Source: Serripes groenlandicus
Taxonomy: Eukaryota > Mollusca > Bivalvia > Cardiida > Cardiidae
DNA: 64,000 nucleotides
Assembly (NCBI GenBank): GCA_031761405.1
Contig: JASEVX010000033.1
Location: 552,522-616,521, forward strand
Direction of reading: 5' to 3'
Under the pieces are notes generated by a model. That model saw only the letters and a list, made by a program, of their open reading frames with translations. It made no database searches and had not been told where the DNA came from. A program made the position numbers and the translations under genes. Each line of letters begins with the position of its first letter. Positions within the stretch are counted from its first letter, which is position 1. Below are positions 37,601 to 49,600 of the stretch, one piece after another.

Positions 37601-40600
37601 TTCCAGTGGTGGTCACCATAGTTGTCTCCTTGATTAAACATACTGGGTATAAATCTTACAATCTGTCCATCTGTTCCTTTGTTTGAACGTTAGGTGCAGA
37701 CCTGAGGGTGTGATCTCATTTGAAAACAGGTGAAATGCCATATATCTGATCTGTATAGACTTATTAGAGGTTCACTTTCAAAACTTTTGATATTAGTAAA
37801 GGAGAAATTGCACTGCATGGTTATGCAATTGAAGTTACCCCACATCTTCACCAGAAGTCTATGTAATCAGCAGTGCATCAACTAATGATTTAACTATTTC
37901 CAACGTATAACCACATTTTGACACATCTGACAGCTTTTGAAAACATTGTTGTTTAAAGGAGAAATTGCTCATTATGAATAATTTCTCCTTTTGCCACAAT
38001 GTTTTCATCTCGATTCAATAATCATACTTTCACTTATATAGATTTTCAATGTTTTTGTTCAGATGTTTTCAAAGGCGTCTGCTGCAGACTTGTTGCATGT
38101 AGAAAAAGGGTTTAAATTAAATCAAACAGATGGGGACCTGCACAAACAATCAGGTTTTCCTCTCACTATTAATCAATAGTATTTACTCTATAGATCTTTG
38201 ACCGATAATCAATTCACCAGATATCTAACATCAAACATCCCACAAACCCTGTGACACAAAAGCCCTGTGATTGGTCTGTCGGCAGGGTGATATTATTGAA
38301 TCGTAATGATGCATTGAGTTACATGTGATGCAATTATATTGGATTTATTTTTCAATTCCTTTTAACCCTTACCCACATATAGACGCTTTCAGACACCTCT
38401 GCAGCAGACGACTTCTGAAAACATTGTGGCAAAGGGGGAAATTTGCTCATGATGATCGAGCAATTTCACCGTTTCAACTCTATTTAATAATAAAACTGTC
38501 ATTAATGGTGATTTTTCACATTTTTGATAAGATATTTTCAAAGTCGTCTGCTGCAGATTTGTTGTATGTCGGGGAGGGTTAACACAGCATACAGCAAAGC
38601 TTTAGCGGAGAACTTTGAAAACATTGAGCTTTTTTTTAACATATCGAAAATCTTTATAAATCAAAGTATAAATATTGAAAACAGTTGAAAGCATTGTGGC
38701 AAAAGGAGAAAGTGCATTGCTCATTTCAAAAGGCATCAGCTGTAGATGTATATTCAAACTTCATCTGCAGATGGAATAGAGTTTACTTGTTCCGGCAGGC
38801 CAGAATCTATATGGAAATCAACTTTAAGCATTAAATGACCTATCCTCCTAAATCAATAGACCAAATATCAACCACCAATCTTCACAGGAATGTTCATTTG
38901 GTGGTCATCTTTCAACATATGCCTTATTACAAAATTTTATGTCTTATATAGGAATCCACCATGGTTGAGTGGTCAGCGTCGGGGATTTGAAAACTGGGCG
39001 TCCCGGGTTCGATCCCCAGTCGCGACGCATTTCTTAGCCTAGTACTGGTTTGTTTACCCAGAGATCATGAATAAGTGAACTGTCGCCGTGGTATAACTGA
39101 AATAATATTGAAAATAGTGTTAAACACTCATAAAAAAACAACTTTTATTATAAGGGCATTTATGTACCAAGGGAATTTTGAGTGTCTCCCTGTGCACCTT
39201 CTTGCAGTTTCATTCCCACTCTTGATCAAATTCCCAAGATATTAACAGCTACACATTTGATAGTGACTTTGTAATGTTAAATTCTCATATACTTATCATG
39301 GGCAATTTCTTACTGTCTCATGCTAACAGTACATTTTTGACCGGTTAACAGTATACTGTTACATGGCACGCGCGTTAAAATGTTGGTTATACATGTGCAT
39401 GACGTCATTTCAAACAATAATGTTACCTTTTAGACGCGCCTGCCATGTAACAGTATACTGTTAACCGGTATATTCATATGTGTGTGTTACATTGTAGTAG
39501 ATCTACCCATGTTCACCTCCCCTACAAAGGTACAGAATAAATTGAATAAACGTGTAATTTTGTTCGGTATAATAATATAAATATTGCATGGCTTCCAGTG
39601 TGACAGTACATATTGTCAACATTCGGGTAAATACTGTTAACCTCGGCTTTGCCTCGGGTAACAGTATTTTCCTCATGTTGACAATATGTACTGTCACACT
39701 GGAAGCCATGCAATATTTATATACTTTGCCATCACTTAGGTGATCAATTGAGGGCCATCGTGGCCCCTCTTGTTGTAAAACAAATCTCAGACTTGATAGA
39801 ATACATGCATGTCTTCATAATAATACATGACATTGTGTTTCAACATACAACAAATCTGCAGCAATTACTTTGAAGACTACCCCCAAAAAAATGGAAACTC
39901 CTTTTAAATGAAAGTGCAATAATTAAATAGAATTGAAAACATGGTGACAAAAGGATAAATTGCTTGTTGATAAATTGCTTGTTTTGAACAATTTCGGCTT
40001 TTCTTGCCATGTTTTATAAAAAGACCATCTGCTTCAGAGGCGTCAGAAAGCATCTATATGAGGAAAAGGGTTAAGGATTAGGCCAATATCATAGAATAAA
40101 TCAAGTTCATGTAATCAATTACTAGAAACAGAATCAAAAGACATCAAAAACCTTCTATCTGAGATTGATTCTAAGTTAGCTTGGTTTGTAGAAATAAAAA
40201 TCAATTTAACCCTTTCACTCATACAACAATTCTGCAGCAGACGACTTTGAACTTATTTTGTCAAAAAATAGAAAATCTCTATAATTGAATGGATAACCTC
40301 TGACTTAAAGTGGAAAACATTGTGGCAAAATGAGAAATTGCTTGTTTTGAGCAATTTCTTCTTTTGTCACTTTGTTTTCAAAAGGCTGTCTGCTGCAGAG
40401 GCGTCAGAAAGCGTAGGTTAACCCTTTCCCGGACCCATAGCAGATAACTTGTGAAAATATCATGGCAAAAGATGAATTTGATGAGAATGAGCAATTTCTC
40501 CTCTTGCCACAATTTAAAACTATACAGTAATTTCACTTTTATCAATAGAGATTTTCCATATTTTTACTTACATGTTTTCGTATTCTTCTGCTACAATTTT

Positions 40601-43600
40601 GTTGTATTTGGAAGAAGGGTAAAACAAGTTGAAAGGCTTCCTATGTCATGTAATTTGGAATAACCATTTCCATGAAACAGATGATATTTGATGCCATAAC
40701 AACGGACGTAATTTAGAAAACATTGTGTGGAATTTGGAAAAATTGCTCGCAATGTTTTGAATGCTGGTCTCTCACTAAGTACTTCACCAGAGCACATAGT
40801 GAGTTATTGTGATCGCCTTTTGTCCGTCGTCAACATTTGCTTGTTAACACTCTAGAGGCAACATTTTGCATCCAATCTTTATGAAAGTTTATCAGAACAT
40901 ATATCTCCATAAACTCTAGGCCAAGTTCGAAACTGGGTCATGTGGGGTCAAAAACAAGGTCACTAGGTCAAATTGAAGGAAAAGCTTGTTAACACTGGAA
41001 GCCAAATTTTTGGCTTGAGCATGTCGAATCTTTGTCAGAATGTTTGTTTTAGTGATATCTAGGCCAAGTTCGAAACTAGGTCATGTCCGGTCAGAAAAAC
41101 TAGGTCACTAGGTCAAATTTAAGGAAAATCTTGTTAACGCTTTCCCTCAAAGACGCTTTCTGACGCCTCTGCAGCAGACAACTTTTTGAAAACATAGTGA
41201 CAAAAGAAGAAATTGCTCAAAACGAGCAATTTCTCCTTTTGCCACAATATTTTCAACTTTTCGTCATAGGTTATCCATTCAATTATAGAGATTTTCCATT
41301 TTTAGCTCTACTGGCCAAAGGCCAGAAGGGCTTATGTCGTGGCAATTTGTCCGTTGTGTGTGCGTGCGTCCGTAAACAATTTCTTGTTAACACGATACAG
41401 TCTTCCTTTCGAAAACCAGCCAGATCCGCCCATGCATGACTGGATTATGGCCCTTGAAATGGTAAAAATTGCTATAAAAGAGCTTGTTAACACGATAGTC
41501 TTCACTTTTGATTGTATTTCAACCAAACTTATACAGTAGTTAGATATCCATGAGAGCTTGGTTCCTTTCGAAAACCAGCCACAGATCCGCCCATGCATGA
41601 CTGGATTATGGCCCTTGAAATGGTCAAAATTGCTATAAAACACGATACAGTCTTCACTTTTGATTTTATTTCAACCAAACTTATACAGTAGTTAGATATC
41701 CATGAGAGCTCGGTTCCTTTCGAAAACCAGCCAGATATACCCATGCATGACTGGATTATGGCCCTTGAAATGGTCAAAATTGCTATAATAGAGCTTGTTA
41801 ACACGATACAGTCTTTATTTTTAGCTCTACTGGCCAAAGGCCAGAAGGGCTTATGTCGTGGCGATTTGTCCGTCGTCCGTGCGTGCGTCTGTGCGTCCGT
41901 AAACAATTTCTTGTTAACACGATACAGTCTTCACTTTTGATTGTATCTCAACCAAACTTATACAGTAGTTAGATATCTATGAGAGCTCGGTTCCTTTCGA
42001 AAACCAGCCAGATCCGCCCATGCATGACTGGATTATGGCCCTTGAAATGGTCAAAATTGCTATAAAAGAGCTTGTTAACACGATACAGTCTTCACTTTTG
42101 ATCGTATCTCAACCAAACTTATACAGTAGTTAGATATCCATGAGAGCTCGGTTCCTTTCGAAAACCAGCCAGATCTGCCCATGCATGACTGGATTATGGC
42201 CCTTGAAATGGTCAAAATTGCTATAAAAGAGCTTGTTAACACGATACAGTCTTCACTTTTGATTGTATCTCAACCAAACTTATACAGTAGTTAGATATCC
42301 ATGAGAGCTCGGTTCCTTTCGAAAACCAGCCAGATCCGCCCATGCATGACTGGATTATGGCCCTTGAAATGGTCAAAATTGCTATAAAAGAGCTTGTTAA
42401 CACGATACAGTCTTCACTTTTGATTGTATCTCAACCAAACTTATACAGTAGTTAGATATCCATGAGAGCTCGGTTCCTTTCAAAAACCAGCCAGATCTGC
42501 CCATGCATGACTGGATTATGGCCCTTGAAATGGTCAAAATTGCTATAAAAGAGCTTGTTAACACGATACAGTCTTCACTTTTGATTGTATCTCAACCAAA
42601 CTTATACAGTAGTTAGATATCCATGAGAGCTCGGTTCCTTTCGAAAACCAGCCAGATCCGCCAATGCATGACTGGATTATGGCCCTTGAAATGGTCAAAA
42701 TTGCTATAAAAGAGCTTAACACGATACAGTCTTCACTTTTGATTGTATCTCAACCAAACTTATACAGTAGTTAGATATCTATGAGAGCTCGGTTCCTTTC
42801 GAAAACCAGCCAGATCCGCCTATGCATGACTGGATTATGACCCTTGAAATGGTCAAAATTGCTATAAAAGAGCTTGTTAACACGATACAGTCATCACTTT
42901 TGATTGTATCTCAACCAAACTTATACAGTAGTTAGATATCCATGAGAGCTCAGTTCCTTTCGTAAACCAGCCAGATCCGCCCATGCAAGACTGAATTATG
43001 GCCCTTGAAATTGTCCAAATTGCTATAATTGAGCATGTGAACACAATAGAGGCTCCATTTACTATCTGATCTTCACCAAACTTAGATAGTAGTTAAATAT
43101 TGATGAGAGCTTGGTTCCTTTTGAAAATCAGCCAGATCCGCCCATGCAAGACTGGATTATGGTCCATGAAATTGTAAAAATTGCTATAATACAGCTTGTG
43201 AACACAAAAGAGCCTCCATTTACTATCCGATCTTCACCATACATACATGCTCTGGATTGAAAATGACCAAAGAACCATACCAGTAGAGCATAGGCCCTCA
43301 TGGGCCTCTTGTTTATTGTATCTCAACCAAACTTATACAGTAGTTAGATATCCATGAGAGCTTGATTCCTTTAGAAAAAACGGCCCGATCTACCAATGCA
43401 TGGCTGGATTATGGCCCTTGAAATTGTCAAAATTGCTATAATACAGCTTGTGAACACAATAGAGCTTAGTTCCATTTACTATCTGATCTTCACCAAACTT
43501 AGATGGTATTTGAAAATTGATGACATATTGGTTCCTTTTGAAACAAGCCAGATCAATGCCAGTAGAGCATAGGCCCTCATGGGCCTCTTGTTGACAAAAT

Positions 43601-46600
43601 ATGTTCAAAGTCGTCTGCTGCAGAATTGTCGTATGTGGGAAAGGGTTAACACTCTCGGAAGCCACAATTTTGGCTTGAGCATGTTGAAACTTTGTCAGAA
43701 TGTTTGTCTTAGTGATATCTAGGCCAATTTTGAAACTGGGTCATGTCCGGTTAAAAACTAGGTCAAATTTAAGGAAAATCTTGTTAACACTGTGGAAGCA
43801 ACATTTTTGGCTTGGGCATGTTGGAACTTTGTCAGAATGTTTGTCTTAGTGATATCTAGGCCAAGTTTGAAACAGGGTCATGTCAGGTTAAAAACTAGGT
43901 CACTAGGTCAAATTTAAGGAAAATCTTGTTAACACTCTAGAAGCTACATTTTTGGCTTGAGCATGTTGAAACTTTGTCAGAATATTTGTCTTAGTGATTT
44001 CTAGGCCAAGTTCGAAACTGTGTCATGTCCGGTCAAAAACTAGGTCACTAGGTCAACATTATGACAAATCTTGTTAACACTCTGGAAGCCACATTTTTGG
44101 CGTGAGCATGTTGAAACTTTGTCAGAATGTTTGTCTAGGCCAAGATCGAATATAGGTCAAGTTTGGCCAAACACTAGGTAACTAGGCTTAATTTAAGGAA
44201 AATCTTGTTAACACTCTTTTATATGTTGTCCCTATTTGTGACTTGATATTTTCAAAGTCCTAGCCCTGTAGCTTTGTTGAATGTTAGAAAGGGTAAATCA
44301 ATAAATATATAAAAACCTCTTGTGTGAAAAGGAGCTTTTGCTTTTATTTAGCACTGACTGTCTTTGCCATCACATTTTTGGTTTCTTCTTCTTTTAGTTT
44401 GTTTGATCTGCCATGCTTCTGAAAAAGGAGTGTTGTTGTTGTAAAAAGTAACTATATCACAGAGGATTTCCTCTCTTGTGCGGTTAACCTGTAAGTTATG
44501 CAGACTGTTTGAAGAACATCAAGAAAAGTGGAGACAATTGCTTTAACCCTTTCCCACATACAACAAATCTGCAGCAGACGACTTTGAAAACGTCTAGGCA
44601 AAAGCACAGAAAATGAAAGAACAATAATTAAATAGAGTTGAAAACATTGTGGCAAAAGGAGTAATTGCTCGTTCCAGAGTGGCTTCCAGAGACGTCTGCT
44701 GCAGAGGCAGACAACCTTGAAAAACATCTTGACAAGTGGAGACGATTGCTTTAAGGAATAAATTCTCCTTCTCCGACAATGTTTTAATCCTCTGCATAGC
44801 ATTAGTGCTCTTAAGATTGTATTTTATAGTTGCTACGTTTTTGTTCTCCAATAAAGGTTGATGGGATATTAATTGGTTTCTTCCATCAGTCTGAAGCCAT
44901 ATTTACAGTAAGCCATGGTTGGAAAGAAATTTGGCAGATATTCAAACAAGAATTCATTAAAAGTTATATTGTTATTTCTAAAAATATTTCCTTCTTTAAA
45001 GGGACTGAACACCATAATGGTCCAAAATCGTTATATTTTATACTTATTCTAATAAATCCAAAATACGTTGATATATATGTAACGGAATGTTGTAGAAGGT
45101 CGTACAAGTCTTGTTTTTCATTATTTCATAGGAAATAAGCAGTTAAAAAAACGTCCGCTCCGTGTTTTCCCGTTTAAAAATACCGTGGAATTTCCTCTTG
45201 CTCATTTGAATTTGTGGATTCAATTTCGGCATTCTCTAACACTATCGACTCATTACATTCATGTATGCGTAAGTGTAAGGAATGACAACTCTGCGAAGGA
45301 GATTGTCAATTCGGTTGTAGTGATCACGTGATAAATATACAGCGATATTTTTAGATTTACTGGGTTACAAACCCAGTAGATTTTACAATGCAAAATAACG
45401 AAATATCTCCACAATATTAATAGTGTGCATATATTTTAGTACACCAGTCAGCAAATCTCAATGCCTTACATGCAAAAACATCAAGGTAATAGCAATTTTT
45501 AACAATTTTCTTTTTTTTTTCGCTTTTTTCTCATATGGGATTCAGTCCCTTTAATGCATATAATATGATATAATGTTGCCAGTTTGTATTTGTAACAAGG
45601 CTATATATAAATTCCTCAATGTGAATTACAAAAAGTGCTTTGTCAAAATCCAATCATTAAGTAGAACTTTTGACATGTTAAGGTCAAATGTTTACCTTTC
45701 AAGGTCGCTATATTATTCTTTAATTTTACGATTTCAGGATGTTATGCTGTCAGCCACTACCACACAGTCGCCCCTGGCAACACATTCATCCGTGTTCACG
45801 ATGCCGTCGGTTACCATGGGATCATCCGGGTTGAACCTGACAGACCATCTGTTTCTTCCAGGGGTAACTACCCTCGACACATCGCATGTCACTTCAGATT
45901 TAAAATCTGAACAAAATGGTACGTAAGATTTGTTGTTGCTATAGAAACTTGATAACTTAACCTCCCTTTCCCATAACTATATAGATAACATTGGGCGATT
46001 TTGCTTCACAGCGCTTTTGAAAAACATTTTTGATAAAAGGAGTTATTGCTCAAAATGAGAATGTTTACAAGTTTGTACCAAAATTAATCTTCAGATATTG
46101 AAATATGTTCCTCAGAATGATGATCTATGGCCTTTCCCACATACAATAACTCTGCAACAGACTACCTTAACCCTTTACCTCATACGACAATTCTGCAGCA
46201 GACGACTTTGCTTTGAATGTATTTTGTCAAAACATAGAAAATCTCCTCATCAGCCATCTCTAAATATAGAAAATGAGGTGAAAGGCTTAAAAAAGGATAA
46301 CAGACTTCTCAGGTTTCAAATAATTAACAGATTTAATTTAATCCTTTTTCTTGATACAGACAACTTTTGACTTAAGTTAACCCTTTCCCTCACAAAGAGG
46401 CTTTCTGGCACCTCTGCAGCAGACAGCTTTTTGAAAAAATGTGGTGACAAAGAAAGAAATTGCTCAAAGTGAGCAATTTCTCCTTTTTTCGCAAAAATTT
46501 CCACTTTTAGTTATGGGTCATCCATTCAATTAAAGAGATTTTCTATTTTTCTGACAAAATATGTCCAAAGTCGTCCACCTTTTTCCACATGTAGACACAT

Positions 46601-49600
46601 TTTGATGCATCTTTTTGAAAGTTAGGGGCAAAAGGAGAAATTGCTCATAACCCTTTCCCTCATACAACAATTCTGCAGCAGACGACTTTGAACGTATTTT
46701 GTCAAAACATAGAATATCTCCATAATTGAATGGATAACCTATGACAAAAAGTGGAAAACATTGTGGCAAAAGGAGAAATTGCACGTTTTGTGCAATTTCT
46801 TCTTTTGTCATTATGTTTTCAAAAGGCCGTCTGCTGCAGAGGCGTCAGAAAGCGTCTATATGAGGGAAAGGGATAATGCATCGGTTTCACTAGAAAAGGT
46901 CTTGCAACAAAAGAAACATATGTGGAATTATGGTTTCACTAGAAAAGGTTTTGAAACAGAAGAAACATATGGCAAATAAACATTGTGAACCATAAAAATT
47001 ATTTTCACTGATGGCACAAAACCTTGTGAAAATATTAATAATGTTCAATCAGTGAAAATATACATCTTTTTAAAAAACGGCATAAACAATTATCCTCTTT
47101 ATCTTCTATTCCAGGTGCAATATCTTCCTTGTCTAGTCCCTCCCACCTGTTTGGGCAGCCGCAGGTGGCGAACCCCCAGTTTTTTCTGACAGGCGGTGCT
47201 TTACAGTCACAGACCGGTGCGTCGGGGTCGGTCCCTGTACAACAACTACTAATCCCAGTCTCCACAGGTATCACAAATTCTTCTGATTGTGTGTTAATTA
47301 AATACTTTCTCTTTTGCAGACAGCATTTGGCACTTTTGCAGCAGAAGCATATAATGATGTTTACAAAATTATAGTGACATCATCAAAAAGCATCATACCA
47401 TATGATGATGTCATACAGCACAGAGTGTGTGTAAAAAAGAATGAAAATTAACTCTTTCCCACTTGTAGACGCATTTTGAAGCCTCTGCAGCAGACTACTT
47501 TTGAAAACATTTTGGCAGGAGAAGAAGTTGCTCAAGACATGCAATTTCCCCTTTTCCCACAATGTTTTCAACTCTATATAATAATATGTCAGTATGTTTC
47601 AAATGTTGTCTGCTGCTGAATTGTTGTATGGGGGTAAGGGTTAAAATGAATCCGCAGTTTTCAGGTCAATAAGACTTGTTTTATATATATAAGGCGGTAT
47701 TTACATTTGAATGTTTCTTTTATCCTTTCCATCAATAAACAAGTCTGCAGCAGATGACTTTGAAAAAAGTTGTGAGCAACAATTTTGAAAATCTTTATCT
47801 ATGAAAGTATAATTACTGAACAGACTTGAACACTTTATGAGTAATTTCTCCCTTTGCCACAATGTAACAATATGTTTTCAATAGTCTTTATACCCCCCGC
47901 AAACAAAGTTTTGGGGGGTATATAGGAATCACCCTGGCCATCCGTCCGTCCATATGTCTTGTAAGTGCAACTCCTCCTTAACGGCTGGACCGATTCTGAT
48001 GAAACTTTACACAGTTGCAGTACACAACCTGAAGATGTGCATGAAGTAAGATTATCCCGGTCGGAAATATTTCAAGGGAGATAATTGCCATTACTTAGTC
48101 CAATATTGCAATATCGCCACTGCGCAACGGGGGTATCCTTTTGTGAGTTCACTCACAGATCTAGTTTATTTCAGTTGCATCAAAATGTGTTTGCAAGATG
48201 GAAAGGATAATTTCCTTGAATAGATGACTTTTAACACTTTATACAGGAAAAGATTTTTAAAACAGTAGAAAAAGCAGAAATTGCTGTAAAATAGAGCAAT
48301 TTCTTCTTTTTCCGCAATGATTTCAACTTCTTTTCAAAAGCATTAGTCCAAATTTATTCAATGTGATTTTTTAAATTCCTGCAGGTAATGGAACACAACA
48401 GTTTATAAGCATTCCAGTTTCCATGGCAACAGGCGGTAATCAACAGATACAGTTACTGACCACATCCAATGGTCAAATTGTGGCCACAAATCTGGCCAAT
48501 TTGGCTGGACTTTCTAACTCAGGTTTGAAAATACTGTTCTAATTATCTTTTATCTTATAGTTATTGTGTATGTTATTTTACACTGCTTTCAACACTAATT
48601 CATTCGTATCACAATGTTTTCTTGGTAAATTACCAGTACTGACACCAGCGCATCAGTTATAGGTCAAATTACACTAAATGCATCCGCTGACTTGCTGATC
48701 TACAGTACTATAGTCCCTAAAAAAACCTTTGTTTGCATAGAAATGAGTGTATACCATCACCAGAATGTATTGAATATATGACATTGAGTTTAAATGTATT
48801 GTGAATGTGTATAGGATGCACTGGAAATGATTGATTTGATCACTTTTAGTATTTTGACCTTGTTTGAAAGTGAAAGTAGAGAATGCTAAACACTGGTTTT
48901 GTCCGGGCTCGATTTTGTCCAAAATGATGGTTACCATTTTCGCCTGGTGAGTTCTTCCTTGCATAATGCATGACCCAACATTTTTATGCCCCCACGGAAT
49001 CTCCGATTCGGGGGGCATATAGTTTTTGGCCTGTCTGTTGGTCTGTCTGTCTGCACAAAAAAAACTTTAACCTTGGCCATTACTTTTGAACCATAACAGG
49101 TACGGCTACCATATTTCACATGTGTATTCCTTGTGACATGACCTTTCTGTCAGTACCAACATTTTTGACCTTGCGACCTTGACCTTTGACCTAGAGGTTG
49201 CCATTCTCGAAAAAAACTTTAACCTTGGCCATTACTTTTGAACCATAACAGATACGGCTACCATATTTCACATGTGTATTCCTTGTGACATGACCTTTCT
49301 GTCAGTACCAACATTTTTGACCTTGCGACCTTTACCTTTGACTAAGATGTTGCCATTCTCAATTTTTTTTTTAACCTTCCCCACTACTTTTGAACAATAA
49401 CAGGTAATGCTACCATATTTCACATGTGTATACCTTGCGACCTTGACCTTTGACCTAGATGTTGCCATTGGGGGGCATCAGTGTTTCACAAACACATCTT
49501 GTCTTTGGATTGTTTTAACCCTTTCCCTCATACGGCAATTCTGCAGCAGACGACTTTGAACATATTTTGTCAAAATATAGAAAATCTCTATAATTGAAGG

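Larger units (their letters stand above)
38800..39776 (+). repeat. Family D remnant hosting a SINE and two long inverted repeats
   Basis: The body fragment (TTCACAGGAATGTTCATTTG) and tail (TTAGGTGATCAATTGAGGGCC with ATCGTGGCCCCTCTTGTT) identify the host. Between them lie a SINE (38949-39135) and the inverted repeats at 39341-39468 and 39577-39720. Confidence 0.55.
41134..43649. mobile_element. TTAA-type MITE inserted in family D and itself interrupted
   Basis: The left part 41134-41300 (CTTTCCCTCAAAGACGCTTT to GAGATTTTCCATT) and the right part 43591-43649 (TTGACAAAATATGTTCAAAG to GTGGGAAAGGG-TTAA) join to give an ordinary MITE. The gap holds about 2.3 kb of family C sequence. Confidence 0.85.
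40789..44213 (+). repeat. Family D element, outermost layer of a fourfold nest
   Basis: The head (TCACCAGAGCACATAGTGAG, GTCCGTCGTCAACATTTGC) at 40789 runs into 145-base-type units until TTAA at 41134-41137. It resumes after TTAA at 43646-43649 with CACTCTCGGAAGCC. In unbroken units this site reads CTTGTTAACACTC, so the TTAA was duplicated by the insertion. The tail is lost near 44213. Confidence 0.75.

Noticed and set aside
31841..39010. tRNA genes suggested by GGGTTCGATCCCC boxes
   Set aside because: The sequences continue into a shared SINE body and tail, and two copies have target duplications. The acceptor stems are not those of functional tRNAs.
41332..41906. Open frames of 66-125 codons on both strands in the 161-base tandem units
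   Set aside because: They repeat with the unit and are shared by every copy of family C; no domain or splice structure is evident.
42071..43200. CRISPR-like array because of regular spacing
   Set aside because: The whole 161-base unit is conserved with no unique spacers. It is a tandem repeat inside a eukaryotic element.
44452..44851. Minus-strand frames of 116 and 85 codons
   Set aside because: They read through TTAA-type MITE sequence (CTGCTGCAGAGGC, TCGTCTGCTGCAGATTTG) and lack exon features.
47889..48176. Canonical Helitron based on the ATCTAGTTT end
   Set aside because: The hairpin followed by CTAG resembles a Helitron 3' end, but there is no TC 5' start and subterminal inverted repeats are present, so a helentron-type plan fits better. 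Kept only as an inference.
48674..49468. Minus-strand frames of 114, 62 and 66 codons
   Set aside because: They fall in and beside the family F repeat, whose repeated ACCTTGACC-type sequence creates chance frames in repeated form.
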